Below are positions 1-6,409 of a stretch of 29,075 nucleotides of DNA, one piece after another. Made by a program: the position numbers and the translations under genes. The DNA comes from a virus: the IMG/VR virus record IMGVR_UViG_3300044491_001697, positions 1 through 29,075 of that record, one strand, 5' to 3'. The number at the start of each line of letters is the position of its first letter. The first letter of the stretch is position 1. The notes under the pieces were generated by a model that was not told the origin of the DNA, searched no databases, and saw only the letters and a program-made list of their open reading frames with translations.

Positions 1-273
1 GTGGTTCGCTTCGCTCACAGTGTTGTTAATGAATCGGATCTCTTCAACATTTGCCCAACGAAAACTTCTCCATCCGTTGGCGTTGATGTCCCACACACTA
101 CATGCAGTGCCATCTGTATTGGGTGTATAGTCTTTACTTCCATCTGTATCCACTTGAGGTAGATACTGTTCTTGCAGTGTACACGTCATCACTCTTCGGT
201 CACCATTCACCTTTGTGAATGTCACCTCTAGTGTATTACACTTTAGGTCTTGTAGCAACTGTTGTTTATCCAT
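1..273 (-). CDS. WYL_2/DUF2693-like small phage protein (3' end outside window)
   Basis: An ATG at 273 is preceded by an AAAGGAG Shine-Dalgarno and opens 91 codons that run off the left edge without a stop. The protein begins MDKQQLLQDLKCNTLEVTFT, continues with KVNGDRRVMTCTL and later VWDINANGWRSFRWANVEEI. The pattern 'VxFTKxNGxxRxMxCTL ... VWDxxxxxWRSFR' resembles the small SH3-barrel-like proteins (DUF2693/WYL_2) common in T4-like phages; this is recalled similarity, not a search. Function is unknown. It lies just downstream of the tRNA pair, probably on the transcript that starts near 702. Confidence 0.8.
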   Translation of the reverse strand, partial: MDKQQLLQDLKCNTLEVTFTKVNGDRRVMTCTLQEQYLPQVDTDGSKDYTPNTDGTACSVWDINANGWRSFRWANVEEIRFINNTVSEANH

Positions 274-291
274 TACATTCTCCTTTTGTTG

Positions 292-383
292 TGGCGGATA
301 GGGAGGGATTCGAACCCTCGGTACACAGTAATGTGTACGGCGGATTAGCAATCCACTGGTTTAAGCCACTCACCCACCTATCC
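292..383 (-). tRNA. tRNA-Ser(GCU)
   Basis: The minus strand folds into a complete class II tRNA. The 7-bp acceptor is GGATAGG/CCTATCC with discriminator G and an encoded CCA (294-292). The anticodon loop is TTGCTAA, giving anticodon GCU for AGC/AGU serine codons. The long variable arm has a perfect 7-bp stem (GTACACA/TGTGTAC), as expected for serine. The T-arm GAGGG-TTCGAAT-CCCTC pairs perfectly. It sits between tRNA-Arg(UCU) and the DUF2693-like gene. Confidence 0.96.
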
Positions 384-391
384 TTGTGTTT

Positions 392-466
<75 letters not shown>

Positions 467-478
467 AGACTGGTTCAA

Positions 479-670
479 TTAAATATCCAAATTACATTCG
501 TATTCATCACGCCATTCGTCATACACATCTTGCACAACTTCTGGATCAAAACCCAATACAGTCAGTTCCCGTATCAGTCGATCCACATCACCATCATAAA
601 AGAATCGATCAAACACACGATTTACTTTGCGATTCCAAAACTGTTTGGTGTCTGTAATTTCTGCAGTCAT
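479..670 (-). CDS. small acidic phage protein, unknown function
   Basis: 63 residues, starting at an ATG preceded by AAGGAAATACTT. The sequence FWNRKVNRVFDRFFYDGDVD followed by LIRELTVLGFDPEVVQDVYDE is helical and acidic, of a type seen in marine T4-like phages. I do not recognise a family. It is the first gene after the promoter at 702-729 and lies 12 bp before tRNA-Arg(UCU), so the tRNAs and the leftmost gene are probably co-transcribed with it. Confidence 0.7.
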   Translation of the reverse strand: MTAEITDTKQFWNRKVNRVFDRFFYDGDVDRLIRELTVLGFDPEVVQDVYDEWRDEYECNLDI

Positions 671-701
671 AAGTATTTCCTTGTTTGTCTACTGTTGTAC
701 T

Positions 702-729
702 AATATAACACATACAGTTGATGTGTCAA
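702..729 (-). promoter_or_regulatory. Early-type sigma70-like promoter P1
   Basis: TTGACA (729-724), 16-bp spacer, TATATT (707-702) on the minus strand, reading into the gene at 670 and the tRNAs. It shares GGTTGACA and the spacer end TGTGT with the promoters at 3523, 3964 and 7981. It lies directly downstream of the tRNA-like sequence and an A-run. Confidence 0.8.
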
Positions 730-739
730 CCTTTTTTTT

Positions 740-816
740 TGGCCTGCCCGCTGAGATTCGAACTGCTGACCCTCAGTTTCGTAGACTGATCATCTATCCA
801 GTTCTGCCACGGAGAG
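740..816 (-). tRNA. tRNA-Arg(ACG)-like sequence, probably degenerate
   Basis: The anticodon arm TCAGT-CTACGAA-ACTGA is perfect (anticodon ACG). The D-loop-like AACTGGATA, T-loop TTCGAAT and a 3' CCA (742-740) are all present, at normal tRNA spacing (77 nt). The other stems fail: D-stem GCAG/GATG does not pair, T-stem AGCAG/CTCAG keeps only two pairs, and acceptor CTCTCCG/CGGGCAG has a C-C mismatch. The stop codon of the gene at 794-1366 lies in its D-loop. It is either a decaying tRNA or a fragment of a host tRNA-Arg; function is doubtful. Confidence 0.55.
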
Positions 817-1366
817 ATTCTATTATACGTCTTTGTGTGGCCAGTTTTTCCTGTTTGTAGTTGATCTCAACACCATCACGTGGTGTATGTTCACCCGGTG
901 TAAACACCATGTCCAGTGCTTCACTGGGTATCCATGCTTCTATGCCATCTGGCACTGCCACCAAGTAGGGTTTGATGTCCTCACCTGTGATTATGCCTAT
1001 TGCATCCTGTTGTCCAATCACATACCAATCTGCAGGCGTTTCAATGTGAGTACCCTTGTGTGTGCCCAGACTGTTTTTCAGTTTAACTTTCACACGTGCC
1101 TTCAGTCGCTTGCCTTTGGCAGTGTACATGCCATCTGCCACATACTTGAACTCTAGTGTATAGTTGTGTACAGTATCAATGTGATCAACACCTACATCAT
1201 CCACATACTTGAGCCTTCCATCTGTGTACACTTCTAGACTCTGTTCTATGATGTCACTTTTGTCAAATCGGTCTTTCCTGTTGTTGAGTTGATCACCTAA
1301 TGCATGAACCAAGTCAATATAACTGTGCCAATCCAAACAGTCACGTAATTCTTGACTATACTTCAT
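794..1366 (-). CDS. hypothetical phage protein, 190 aa
   Basis: ATG at 1366 with GAGG seven bases upstream, overlapping the end of the SWIM gene by 11 bp. No family recognised. The middle is beta-rich (VDHIDTVHNYTLEFKYV, then a basic stretch KGKRLKARVKVKLKN). The C-terminal half has a compact fold-like segment (DWYVIGQQDAIGIITGEDIK, then PYLVAVPDGIEAWIPSEAL) and a basic helical tail ending ESLRGRTG. A D...ExK arrangement (VDH...LEFK) could suggest a PD-(D/E)XK nuclease, but this is weak. Its TAG stop falls inside the degenerate tRNA at 740-816, so the C-terminus may have been shaped by that sequence. Confidence 0.75.
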   Translation of the reverse strand: MKYSQELRDCLDWHSYIDLVHALGDQLNNRKDRFDKSDIIEQSLEVYTDGRLKYVDDVGVDHIDTVHNYTLEFKYVADGMYTAKGKRLKARVKVKLKNSLGTHKGTHIETPADWYVIGQQDAIGIITGEDIKPYLVAVPDGIEAWIPSEALDMVFTPGEHTPRDGVEINYKQEKLATQRRIIESLRGRTG

Positions 1367-1547
1367 ACATCAACCTCTGTTCAACTTCACGAATGTGTTT
1401 GCACTTACGGAATGCAATACAATCACAGTCAAATCCTCGATCATACATTGTGACTGTATATTCATCACCTCGACTGCCCGTCACTGGCCATTTCACACCC
1501 ACAAATGGATGTCCTTGTGTGTTTATTTCTTGTGATTTATGTGCCAT
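1356..1547 (-). CDS. SWIM zinc-finger microprotein
   Basis: 63 residues, ATG at 1547 behind a strong AAGGAG. The C-terminal half, YDRGFDCDCIAFRKCKHIRE, carries CxC followed five residues later by CxH (C-D-C...C-K-H), the SWIM zinc-binding signature; the following helix (REVEQRLMYEV) is typical of the family. SWIM domains bind DNA or proteins. Here the domain stands almost alone, as in small SWIM proteins I recall from marine T4-like phages. It is driven by the promoter at 1571-1598 and coupled by an 11-bp overlap to the next gene. Confidence 0.85.
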   Translation of the reverse strand: MAHKSQEINTQGHPFVGVKWPVTGSRGDEYTVTMYDRGFDCDCIAFRKCKHIREVEQRLMYEV

Positions 1548-1570
1548 CTCACTACTCCTTGTTACATTTT

Positions 1571-1598
1571 ACTTTAACATGTTGTGACATGTTGTCAA
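1571..1598 (-). promoter_or_regulatory. Early-type promoter P2
   Basis: TTGACA (1598-1593), 16-bp spacer, weak -10 TAAAGT (1576-1571), minus strand, reading into the SWIM gene. It begins one base after the TAG stop of the upstream nuclease-like gene (TAG-G-TTGACA). Confidence 0.7.
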
Positions 1599-1599
1599 C

Positions 1600-2364
1600 C
1601 TATAAATCATCGATCCTACGTCGATAACTGGCAGTGTTTACACCCAAGCCTTCACCACCTAGGAAAAAGTCATATGCAAGTTTATCCATTTTGGCTCGAG
1701 TGTTTAGGTTTCCAAAACGTAGTCGGTTTTCCCAATATATTCTCTTCTTTGCACTCATTGGTCTTGAACTGACTGTGGGTTTACATCTGTCCAATATCTG
1801 CATGAATAACTGTTTCTTTTGTTCCAGTGAGTGGGCACTGACAATAGCATCTATATCCTGTTTAGTAAAGTTAACATCATGTTTTTCTACTCTGCTTGGA
1901 CCTTGCAGTAACACACAACGATCTCGATGAAAAACATTCATGGTTTCGCCATGACTGTTGTTTAACTGCATACTCCAATTGGGTTTTTTTGTGCAATCTA
2001 TCAAATGAAAATCATCACCTAAACTCTCATGGTAGAACACCAAGAACACACGTTCCTTGAGTTTGTTTGCAAAAGGCACATAACTTTTCTGTAGTTTCTC
2101 ATCTACACTGTAACCAACTGCACCATCAGGACGTACATTATACAGTTTGGCTTTACGTTTACATTCAAACCATGTTCTCTTGCCATCAGGTGCCACAGCC
2201 ACTACATCTGGTATAGCATGATTGTCATCATCTCTGTACACACTTTTGCCAAACATATTTGGGCCTCGACCTATGGTGTACTTGGGATATTTGGCTTCGA
2301 GATAACTGATGAACTTTGCTTCTAGTTCTGCACCAAACTTTTCCTGTGTTGCAAAATTAGTCAT
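1600..2364 (-). CDS. PD-(D/E)XK nuclease-like protein
   Basis: 254 residues from the ATG at 2364. I chose this start because AGGAAC precedes it and it gives a short 8-bp overlap with the ligase stop; longer forms from ATG 2382 or TTG 2388 are open but lack a good Shine-Dalgarno. Residues 51-69 (IPDVVAVAPDGKRTWFECK) show the nuclease core: D53, then E67-x-K69 on the next strand, with a conserved-looking E in the first helix (GAELEAKFISYLEAKYP). Candidate roles are DNA repair, recombination or host-DNA degradation. The C-terminal part is helical and basic (SAKKRIYWENRLRFGNLNTR) and may bind DNA. Adjacency to DNA ligase supports a DNA-processing role. The specific nuclease family is not recognised. 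Confidence 0.8.
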   Translation of the reverse strand: MTNFATQEKFGAELEAKFISYLEAKYPKYTIGRGPNMFGKSVYRDDDNHAIPDVVAVAPDGKRTWFECKRKAKLYNVRPDGAVGYSVDEKLQKSYVPFANKLKERVFLVFYHESLGDDFHLIDCTKKPNWSMQLNNSHGETMNVFHRDRCVLLQGPSRVEKHDVNFTKQDIDAIVSAHSLEQKKQLFMQILDRCKPTVSSRPMSAKKRIYWENRLRFGNLNTRAKMDKLAYDFFLGGEGLGVNTASYRRRIDDL

Positions 2365-3493
2365 CTCTAGTTCCTGATCCATAATCAATCACCACAGGAA
2401 ACCTAGGAACACCATCGTTACTGAGTTCAAAGTATCTGCAGGTTGCCCATGTAATAGTATCTTTATCTTTTAACAACTGTGCAAGTTTATCTTGACTACC
2501 TCTTACACCACTGCTGAACTGTGTACCATCTGCTAGTTCAAGTATAAATCTTTTGGCATATCCTGCCCAATTACCATTACCTTCTTGTACTTCTACAACA
2601 CGATACTCTTCAGTGATGAACTCTTTCCTCTTGAGCAAGTTTTTGGTTCTCTTGAACTCATAAGGTGTGTTCTGTCTAATCATTTGGCCTTCATAACCTG
2701 CAGTTGTGTAATCTCCATACATAATGTCTATTGCTTTTGGCGTATCACAGATGTGTGTAGAAACCTTTACAATACTATCACCTACATCAGCAGTCTTTAG
2801 GTTCTCCTGTAACCAGTTGTATCTTTCCATAAAGATCATGTCGGGGTTCGCACTGTCAAACATATCATACACATGATACTGTACTAATTCAGCACTCTCG
2901 GCCAGTTCCTGTTCACCAATGTTTACAGTTTTCCTAACCAAACTTGTGATCTTTTGAAAGTTGTCTTTAAGTTCATGATTATACAATTCACCATCTAGTG
3001 TGATTGTAGGATTGTTTGCAATAAAATCTTTCAGTGCTTCAGCAATGTGAGGTACTGCTACAATAGGTTTGTTTGCTCTACTGTATAGTCCTCTGCCGTT
3101 AGCAATACATCTAATACCATCTAGTTTAGGTTGTGTAATACCACTGTCTACTGGAGTTTTTGTAAAGTCATTTGCCAACATAGGTTTGAATGCAGTGTAA
3201 CTGTCTATACTGGCAATATCTTCAAAATATTCTTTTTCTACTCTTTTGTCCCACTCGCTTTGTGCTTCTGCTTTTGCTTGTGTTATATTAGTAGTAGCAT
3301 TTGCTCTGCCAACATTCTTGGCTTCTTTAATATACCATTCACTGGTGACTTTTTTACCATCTTGCAAGCCACTGATTACTCTAGTGCCTGCTTGTGTTTC
3401 ATCCAAATTCCAACCATACTGTATGGTCCACTCTCTGATCTTACCAGTAGTATCTCTCTTGTAAAGTTTGGGTAAATTATAAATTGTCTGCAT
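2357..3493 (-). CDS. ATP-dependent DNA ligase with N-terminal WGR-like domain
   Basis: 378 residues. The nucleotidyltransferase core shows motif I QPKLDGIRC (catalytic Lys123 forms the AMP adduct), motif III ITLDGELYNHE (about 165-174), motif IV YEGQMIR (267-273) and motif V EFKRTKNLLKRK (279-290). An OB-fold domain follows (EYRVVEVQEGNGNWAGYAKR to the end). Residues 1-90 look like a WGR-type domain (YKRDTTGKIREWTIQ...GKKVTSEWYIKEAKNVG...QAKAEAQSEWDKR), which is unusual for the canonical T4 ligase. The protein is shorter than T4 gp30 (487 aa). It should seal nicks during phage replication and repair. Promoter P3 and an AGGAG site lie directly upstream. Confidence 0.95.
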   Translation of the reverse strand: MQTIYNLPKLYKRDTTGKIREWTIQYGWNLDETQAGTRVISGLQDGKKVTSEWYIKEAKNVGRANATTNITQAKAEAQSEWDKRVEKEYFEDIASIDSYTAFKPMLANDFTKTPVDSGITQPKLDGIRCIANGRGLYSRANKPIVAVPHIAEALKDFIANNPTITLDGELYNHELKDNFQKITSLVRKTVNIGEQELAESAELVQYHVYDMFDSANPDMIFMERYNWLQENLKTADVGDSIVKVSTHICDTPKAIDIMYGDYTTAGYEGQMIRQNTPYEFKRTKNLLKRKEFITEEYRVVEVQEGNGNWAGYAKRFILELADGTQFSSGVRGSQDKLAQLLKDKDTITWATCRYFELSNDGVPRFPVVIDYGSGTRDD

Positions 3494-3522
3494 GTATCTC
3501 TCCTACTATCTAACTATACTTT

Positions 3523-3550
3523 ATAATAACACAAATATGGCACTTGTCAA
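3523..3550 (-). promoter_or_regulatory. Early-type promoter P3 (ligase)
   Basis: TTGACA (3550-3545), 16-bp spacer ending TGTGT, TATTAT (3528-3523), minus strand. The TAG stop of the 52-aa gene upstream abuts it (TAG-GTTGACA). The leader (TATAGTTAGA...AGGAGAGATAC-ATG) is nearly identical to those after P4 and P5. Confidence 0.88.
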
Positions 3551-3551
3551 C

Positions 3552-3710
3552 CTAATAGATGACTTGTGCTTCTTTAATTGTTACATATTCAACTTTTGCA
3601 TCATAATTTTGCATACAAGTTTGGAGATAATTTTTTGCTTGATTCCTCTGTGTAAAGCATCTGGTGTATACATCACCATCTTTAAATTTAACAATCACAT
3701 GAAAACCCAT
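3552..3710 (-). CDS. 52-aa phage microprotein, unknown function
   Basis: ATG at 3710 preceded by TAGGAGATACTT, where the TAG is also the stop of the upstream gene, so the two are likely translationally coupled. The peptide begins MGFHVIVKFKDGDVYTRCFT, continues with Q-rich helical sequence and ends EYVTIKEAQVIY: an alternating beta-alpha-beta pattern typical of a small folded protein. The stop codon is fused to promoter P3. No family recognised. Start, ribosome site and position in a packed operon argue that it is real. Confidence 0.75.
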   Translation of the reverse strand: MGFHVIVKFKDGDVYTRCFTQRNQAKNYLQTCMQNYDAKVEYVTIKEAQVIY

Positions 3711-3719
3711 AAGTATCTC

Positions 3720-3935
3720 CTATACCAATGAAGTTTGTATTTCGTACCATGCATCACAGACCATGCTGTCTATCTCATCAACACCACCCAAGTAGTCAGT
3801 AATACCCATTTTTTCTGCTAGTGCAATAGATTGGTGTACTGCTTCAGTTTGTGTTTCTGATTGTCGTATAGCCTTTTCTGCTAGATCATAATACTCGGAT
3901 TCTAGGTCCATTAAATATGATTTAGTTTTGCTCAT
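3720..3935 (-). CDS. small helical acidic protein, unknown function
   Basis: 71 residues, ATG at 3935 behind AGGAGAGATAC. The peptide is amphipathic and acidic (SYLMDLESEYYDLAEKAIRQ, then SETQTEAVHQSIALAEKMGI), with two or three predicted helices and no signal peptide. It is not recognised. It is the first gene after promoter P4 and its TAG stop forms part of the Shine-Dalgarno of the 52-aa gene that follows. Confidence 0.75.
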   Translation of the reverse strand: MSKTKSYLMDLESEYYDLAEKAIRQSETQTEAVHQSIALAEKMGITDYLGGVDEIDSMVCDAWYEIQTSLV

Positions 3936-3950
3936 GTATCTCTCCTATTT

Positions 3951-4145
3951 CTAACTATACTTTATATTAACACATATATCGTTGCTGTCAACCTCTTTTT
4001 CAACACTGTAGTATACATTTTTGATGTTGAATTTACGTATCAGTTGTGAACAGCCAGCACAAGGTTTTGCAAGACCAGTTATCCATTTGGTCTGACAATC
4101 ACTTCGTTTTACTCGTACTATTAATTTGAATAAAGATTTATTACT
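3951..4145 (-). pseudogene. remnant of a cytidine/dCMP-deaminase-like gene
   Basis: One minus frame is open from 4145 to the TAG at 3951 but has no ATG, GTG or TTG before the conserved part. It encodes RSDCQTKWITGLAKPCAGCS then QLIRKFNIKNVYYSVEK. The PCxxC followed by an I-x-x-x-x-I-K-N-V-x-Y strand matches the C-terminal zinc half of the cytidine/deoxycytidylate deaminase fold (compare PCxxCxxxI...GIKxVxY). The HAE half is missing and its expected position is now the 3' end of the glycosyltransferase gene at 4121-4804. I infer a truncated gene left by insertion of the neighbouring module. Promoter P4 lies within its last codons. Confidence 0.6.
3964..3991 (-). promoter_or_regulatory. Early-type promoter P4
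   Basis: TTGACA (3991-3986), 16-bp spacer ending TGTGT, TAATAT (3969-3964), minus strand, reading into the 71-aa gene. It is embedded in the tail of the deaminase remnant. Confidence 0.85.
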
Positions 4146-4804
4146 TCACGTTTCCAAACATGATCATATTCACAGTCTCTCATGTTTTCGAACCAAGGAC
4201 CACCTTCTGTGTAGTGTAATATCTTTGGAGTACCATCTATACCTTCTTGGTAGTGTCCTACCAGCCAGTTCCATTCTGGAGTTAGTTCACCTATTTCGTC
4301 ATCTTCTAACCATGAGAATCTATGCAACCATTGTCCTGTTTGTGAGTTAACTGTGTCTAGATCTAGTGCTTGGTTTTTAGGATGTTCGCAGTTAAACAAA
4401 ACCATACTGCTCCAATTTTTACGTGGATATGGCAGTTGTAATTGTCCATCCATCTTTGTGCCCTCTGGTGGTGTGTAATCATGTTTAACAACATAAACTG
4501 CTTTACTGTCATCTTTGTCTTTGAAAAGATCCCAAGCATCACACAACCACACCATATCACAATCACAGAACACTGCCCATCCTTTGTATTCATTTAGATG
4601 TGGTACTAGGAATCTTGTGAAAGTAAATTCTGTACTTGCTAGTTTGTCTACGTCTCTCCAGTACAGTTTTTCATCTCGTAATTCGTTTTGTTTTAAAGGT
4701 TGTACTGAAACAGAGTCTCGACGTGTGCGTCTTAGTATACTGTGTTCGCACACTTGATATGCAATATCTTCTCTGCTATCCCACCCGACATAAATATTAT
4801 TCAT
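4121..4804 (-). CDS. GT-A glycosyltransferase (GT8-like)
   Basis: 227 residues. The N-terminus NNIYVGWDSREDIAYQVCEH is the nucleotide-binding strand of a GT8-like fold. FTFTRFLVPHL precedes the metal-binding DxD at residues 81-83 (FCDCDMVWLCD), and the acceptor side shows NWSSMVLFNC and PKILHYTEGGPW. Such enzymes transfer a sugar from a nucleotide donor in the cytoplasm. Donor and acceptor are not predictable. It is divergent from the nucleotidyltransferase-cupin gene at 4879 and overlaps the deaminase remnant at its 3' end, marking the left edge of the glycan module. A T4-late-like TAATAAATA lies about 30 bp upstream. Confidence 0.87.
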   Translation of the reverse strand: MNNIYVGWDSREDIAYQVCEHSILRRTRRDSVSVQPLKQNELRDEKLYWRDVDKLASTEFTFTRFLVPHLNEYKGWAVFCDCDMVWLCDAWDLFKDKDDSKAVYVVKHDYTPPEGTKMDGQLQLPYPRKNWSSMVLFNCEHPKNQALDLDTVNSQTGQWLHRFSWLEDDEIGELTPEWNWLVGHYQEGIDGTPKILHYTEGGPWFENMRDCEYDHVWKREVINLYSN

Positions 4805-4829
4805 TAGTTATATACCTATATAATTATTT
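4805..4829 (-). repeat. 25-bp element, copy 1 (23/25 identical to 22608-22632)
   Basis: On the minus strand this reads AAATAATTATATAGGTATAT-AACTA and ends immediately before the ATG at 4804. The second copy, on the plus strand at 22608-22632, precedes the gene at 22663. A shorter relative (TATACGTATAGTTAG) occurs in the leader after P5. It is probably a shared leader or promoter element. Confidence 0.6.
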
Positions 4830-4833
4830 CAAG

Positions 4834-4842
4834 TATTTATTA
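4834..4842 (-). promoter_or_regulatory. T4-late-like -10 element upstream of the gene at 4121
   Basis: TAATAAATA followed by CTTG on the minus strand, about 30 bp before the ATG at 4804. T4 late promoters consist essentially of TATAAATA at -10, so this is a plausible late start site for the glycan genes. A single short motif in AT-rich DNA is weak evidence. Confidence 0.45.
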
Positions 4843-4878
4843 ACATGTAACATACCTTGTGTACATAATGGAGAAACA

Positions 4879-5661
4879 ATGACTACTTTAGTTTTGGTGA
4901 CAGGAGGTTTTGATCCTCTGCATAGTGGACACATAGAATATTTCAAAGCGGCAAAAAAACTAGGTGACAAGTTAGTAGTTGGCGTTAACAGTGACGCATG
5001 GCTGATACGTAAAAAAGGTAAACCTTTTATGCCTTGGACCGAACGTTGTGCTATTATTGAAAACTTGTCAATGGTTGATCAAGTGATTGATGTAATGAAT
5101 GATGACCGGTTTGATGATGCAGGCGGAGCCATTTTTAAATTATTGTCAACAAATAATAGTAATGTTGATATAGTATTTGCCAATGGTGGTGATAGGAAAC
5201 AAGGTAATGTACCTGAAGAAGTTACATATGGAGATTACCAAAATGTAAGTTTTGTTTATGGTGTAGGTGGTGAAAACAAACAGAACAGTAGCAGTTGGAT
5301 ACTAAAAGATTGGTCTGTTCCAAAAGTAGAAAGAGAATGGGGTCATTACAGAAATTTGTACAAAGGCAATGGCTTTATGGTAAAAGAATTAGTAATTAAT
5401 CCACACAGTAGTTTAAGTATGCAAAAGCATCAACACAGAAGCGAAACATGGAATCTTGTGAGTGGTACCGCACATGTATTGATCAGCAACCGAACTATAC
5501 CACAGGATTGTGCCAGGTATAATCTCACTCCTCCTAATCCAATGGATATTCCACGTGGTACTTGGCACAAAGGATTTAACAACAGTGATCAGCCTGCACA
5601 CATAGTTGAGGTGTGGAAAGGTGATATCTTAACTGAAGAAGATATAGAACGTTATGATTGA
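4879..5661 (+). CDS. bifunctional nucleotidylyltransferase - cupin (PMI type II) fusion
   Basis: 260 residues from ATG 4879 (GGAG eight bases upstream; longer open sequence to the left lies inside the divergent gene). Residues 1-130 form a cytidylyltransferase-type nucleotidyltransferase: GGFDPLHSGH with the HxGH signature at 15-18, WTERCAIIENL, and NSSSWILKDW as the ISSSxxL counterpart. From about 135, WGHYRNLYKGNGFMVKELVI and SMQKHQHRSETWNLVSGTAH match the cupin of type II phosphomannose isomerase/ManC proteins (QxHxHRxExW). It probably activates a sugar or polyol phosphate with a nucleotide and isomerises or binds a related sugar. The HxGH-type domain fused to a ManC-type cupin is unusual. 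The next gene overlaps by 8 bp. Confidence 0.88.
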   Translation: MTTLVLVTGGFDPLHSGHIEYFKAAKKLGDKLVVGVNSDAWLIRKKGKPFMPWTERCAIIENLSMVDQVIDVMNDDRFDDAGGAIFKLLSTNNSNVDIVFANGGDRKQGNVPEEVTYGDYQNVSFVYGVGGENKQNSSSWILKDWSVPKVEREWGHYRNLYKGNGFMVKELVINPHSSLSMQKHQHRSETWNLVSGTAHVLISNRTIPQDCARYNLTPPNPMDIPRGTWHKGFNNSDQPAHIVEVWKGDILTEEDIERYD

Positions 5662-6409
5662 AATATGTTGTGTACTAGCCGGAGATAAGTTTGATCCAGA
5701 CGTGTACATTCATCAAATGCTACACAAACTAAGACAGCATCACAGTGATTTCAGACTAACAGTGTTTACTGATAATCCAAACTATTACTACTACCAACAC
5801 AGACAGATACGAGCAATTAGGTTACCTGATTGGGGATATACATCTAGATCCATGTGGTGGTACAAAATGTATCAGTTTAATCCAGATATAGAATGGTCCA
5901 GTCCAGTGTTGTATTTGGATCTTGACACATTGATACTAGGAAAACTAGACAAATTTTGGACTCATGAGCCTGATCATTTTTGTATATTACAAGACTTTAA
6001 TAGAAAATTTGTTCCCGACTATCCCATCAGCAACACCAGTGTTATGAGATGGACACCTCAACAAACTGCAAATTTATTCAGTGAATTTGAAAACAACAGG
6101 CAACACATCACAAGAAAGTTCAGAGGCGATCAAGACTTTGTTACATATCATTTAAAACAACACGGAGACAGTAGATATTGGCCACGTGATTGGGCAATGA
6201 GTTGGAAATGGGAAATTAAACATGGAGGTAGCAACAACGGAGGTATGGAGATTGCTCCAGAGGACTATTATGATCTATCACAGCCTTGGATTATACCACA
6301 TGATTGTAGCATTGTGGTGTTTCATGGAAAGCCTGATCCTTATGAAACAGAACTAGGAAAGCAACAACTATTTCCAAATATCAAGAAGTTGCAACCTCAA
6401 GTCACTTAA
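5654..6409 (+). CDS. GT-A glycosyltransferase
   Basis: 251 residues, starting inside the stop region of the preceding gene (8-bp overlap, coupled translation). The N-terminus MIEICCVLAGDKFDPDVYIH with FRLTVFTDNP, the DxD at 89-91 (VLYLDLDTLILGKL), GDQDFVTYHL and the C-terminal VVFHGKPDPYE with a late histidine are hallmarks of a GT-A glycosyltransferase similar to those in bacterial surface-glycan loci. It should act with the nucleotidyltransferase-cupin protein encoded just upstream. Its last 42 bp overlap the convergent gene at 6368-7366. Confidence 0.87.
   Translation: MIEICCVLAGDKFDPDVYIHQMLHKLRQHHSDFRLTVFTDNPNYYYYQHRQIRAIRLPDWGYTSRSMWWYKMYQFNPDIEWSSPVLYLDLDTLILGKLDKFWTHEPDHFCILQDFNRKFVPDYPISNTSVMRWTPQQTANLFSEFENNRQHITRKFRGDQDFVTYHLKQHGDSRYWPRDWAMSWKWEIKHGGSNNGGMEIAPEDYYDLSQPWIIPHDCSIVVFHGKPDPYETELGKQQLFPNIKKLQPQVT

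Noticed and set aside
740-816. Phage attachment site
   Set aside because: A host-tRNA-like block could be attP, but no integrase is visible and T4-like phages are lytic; kept only as one explanation for the degenerate tRNA.
833-1156. 107-codon plus-strand open frame
   Set aside because: Antisense to the 190-aa gene, no ribosome site, composition typical of a shadow frame.
2365-2388. Upstream ATG/TTG starts for the nuclease-like gene
   Set aside because: No Shine-Dalgarno; ATG 2364 has one and gives a normal short overlap with the ligase stop.
4636-4878. Longer N-terminus for the nucleotidyltransferase-cupin gene
   Set aside because: It lies inside the divergent glycosyltransferase gene and reads as non-coding; ATG 4879 has GGAG and starts directly before the conserved GGFDPLHSGH.
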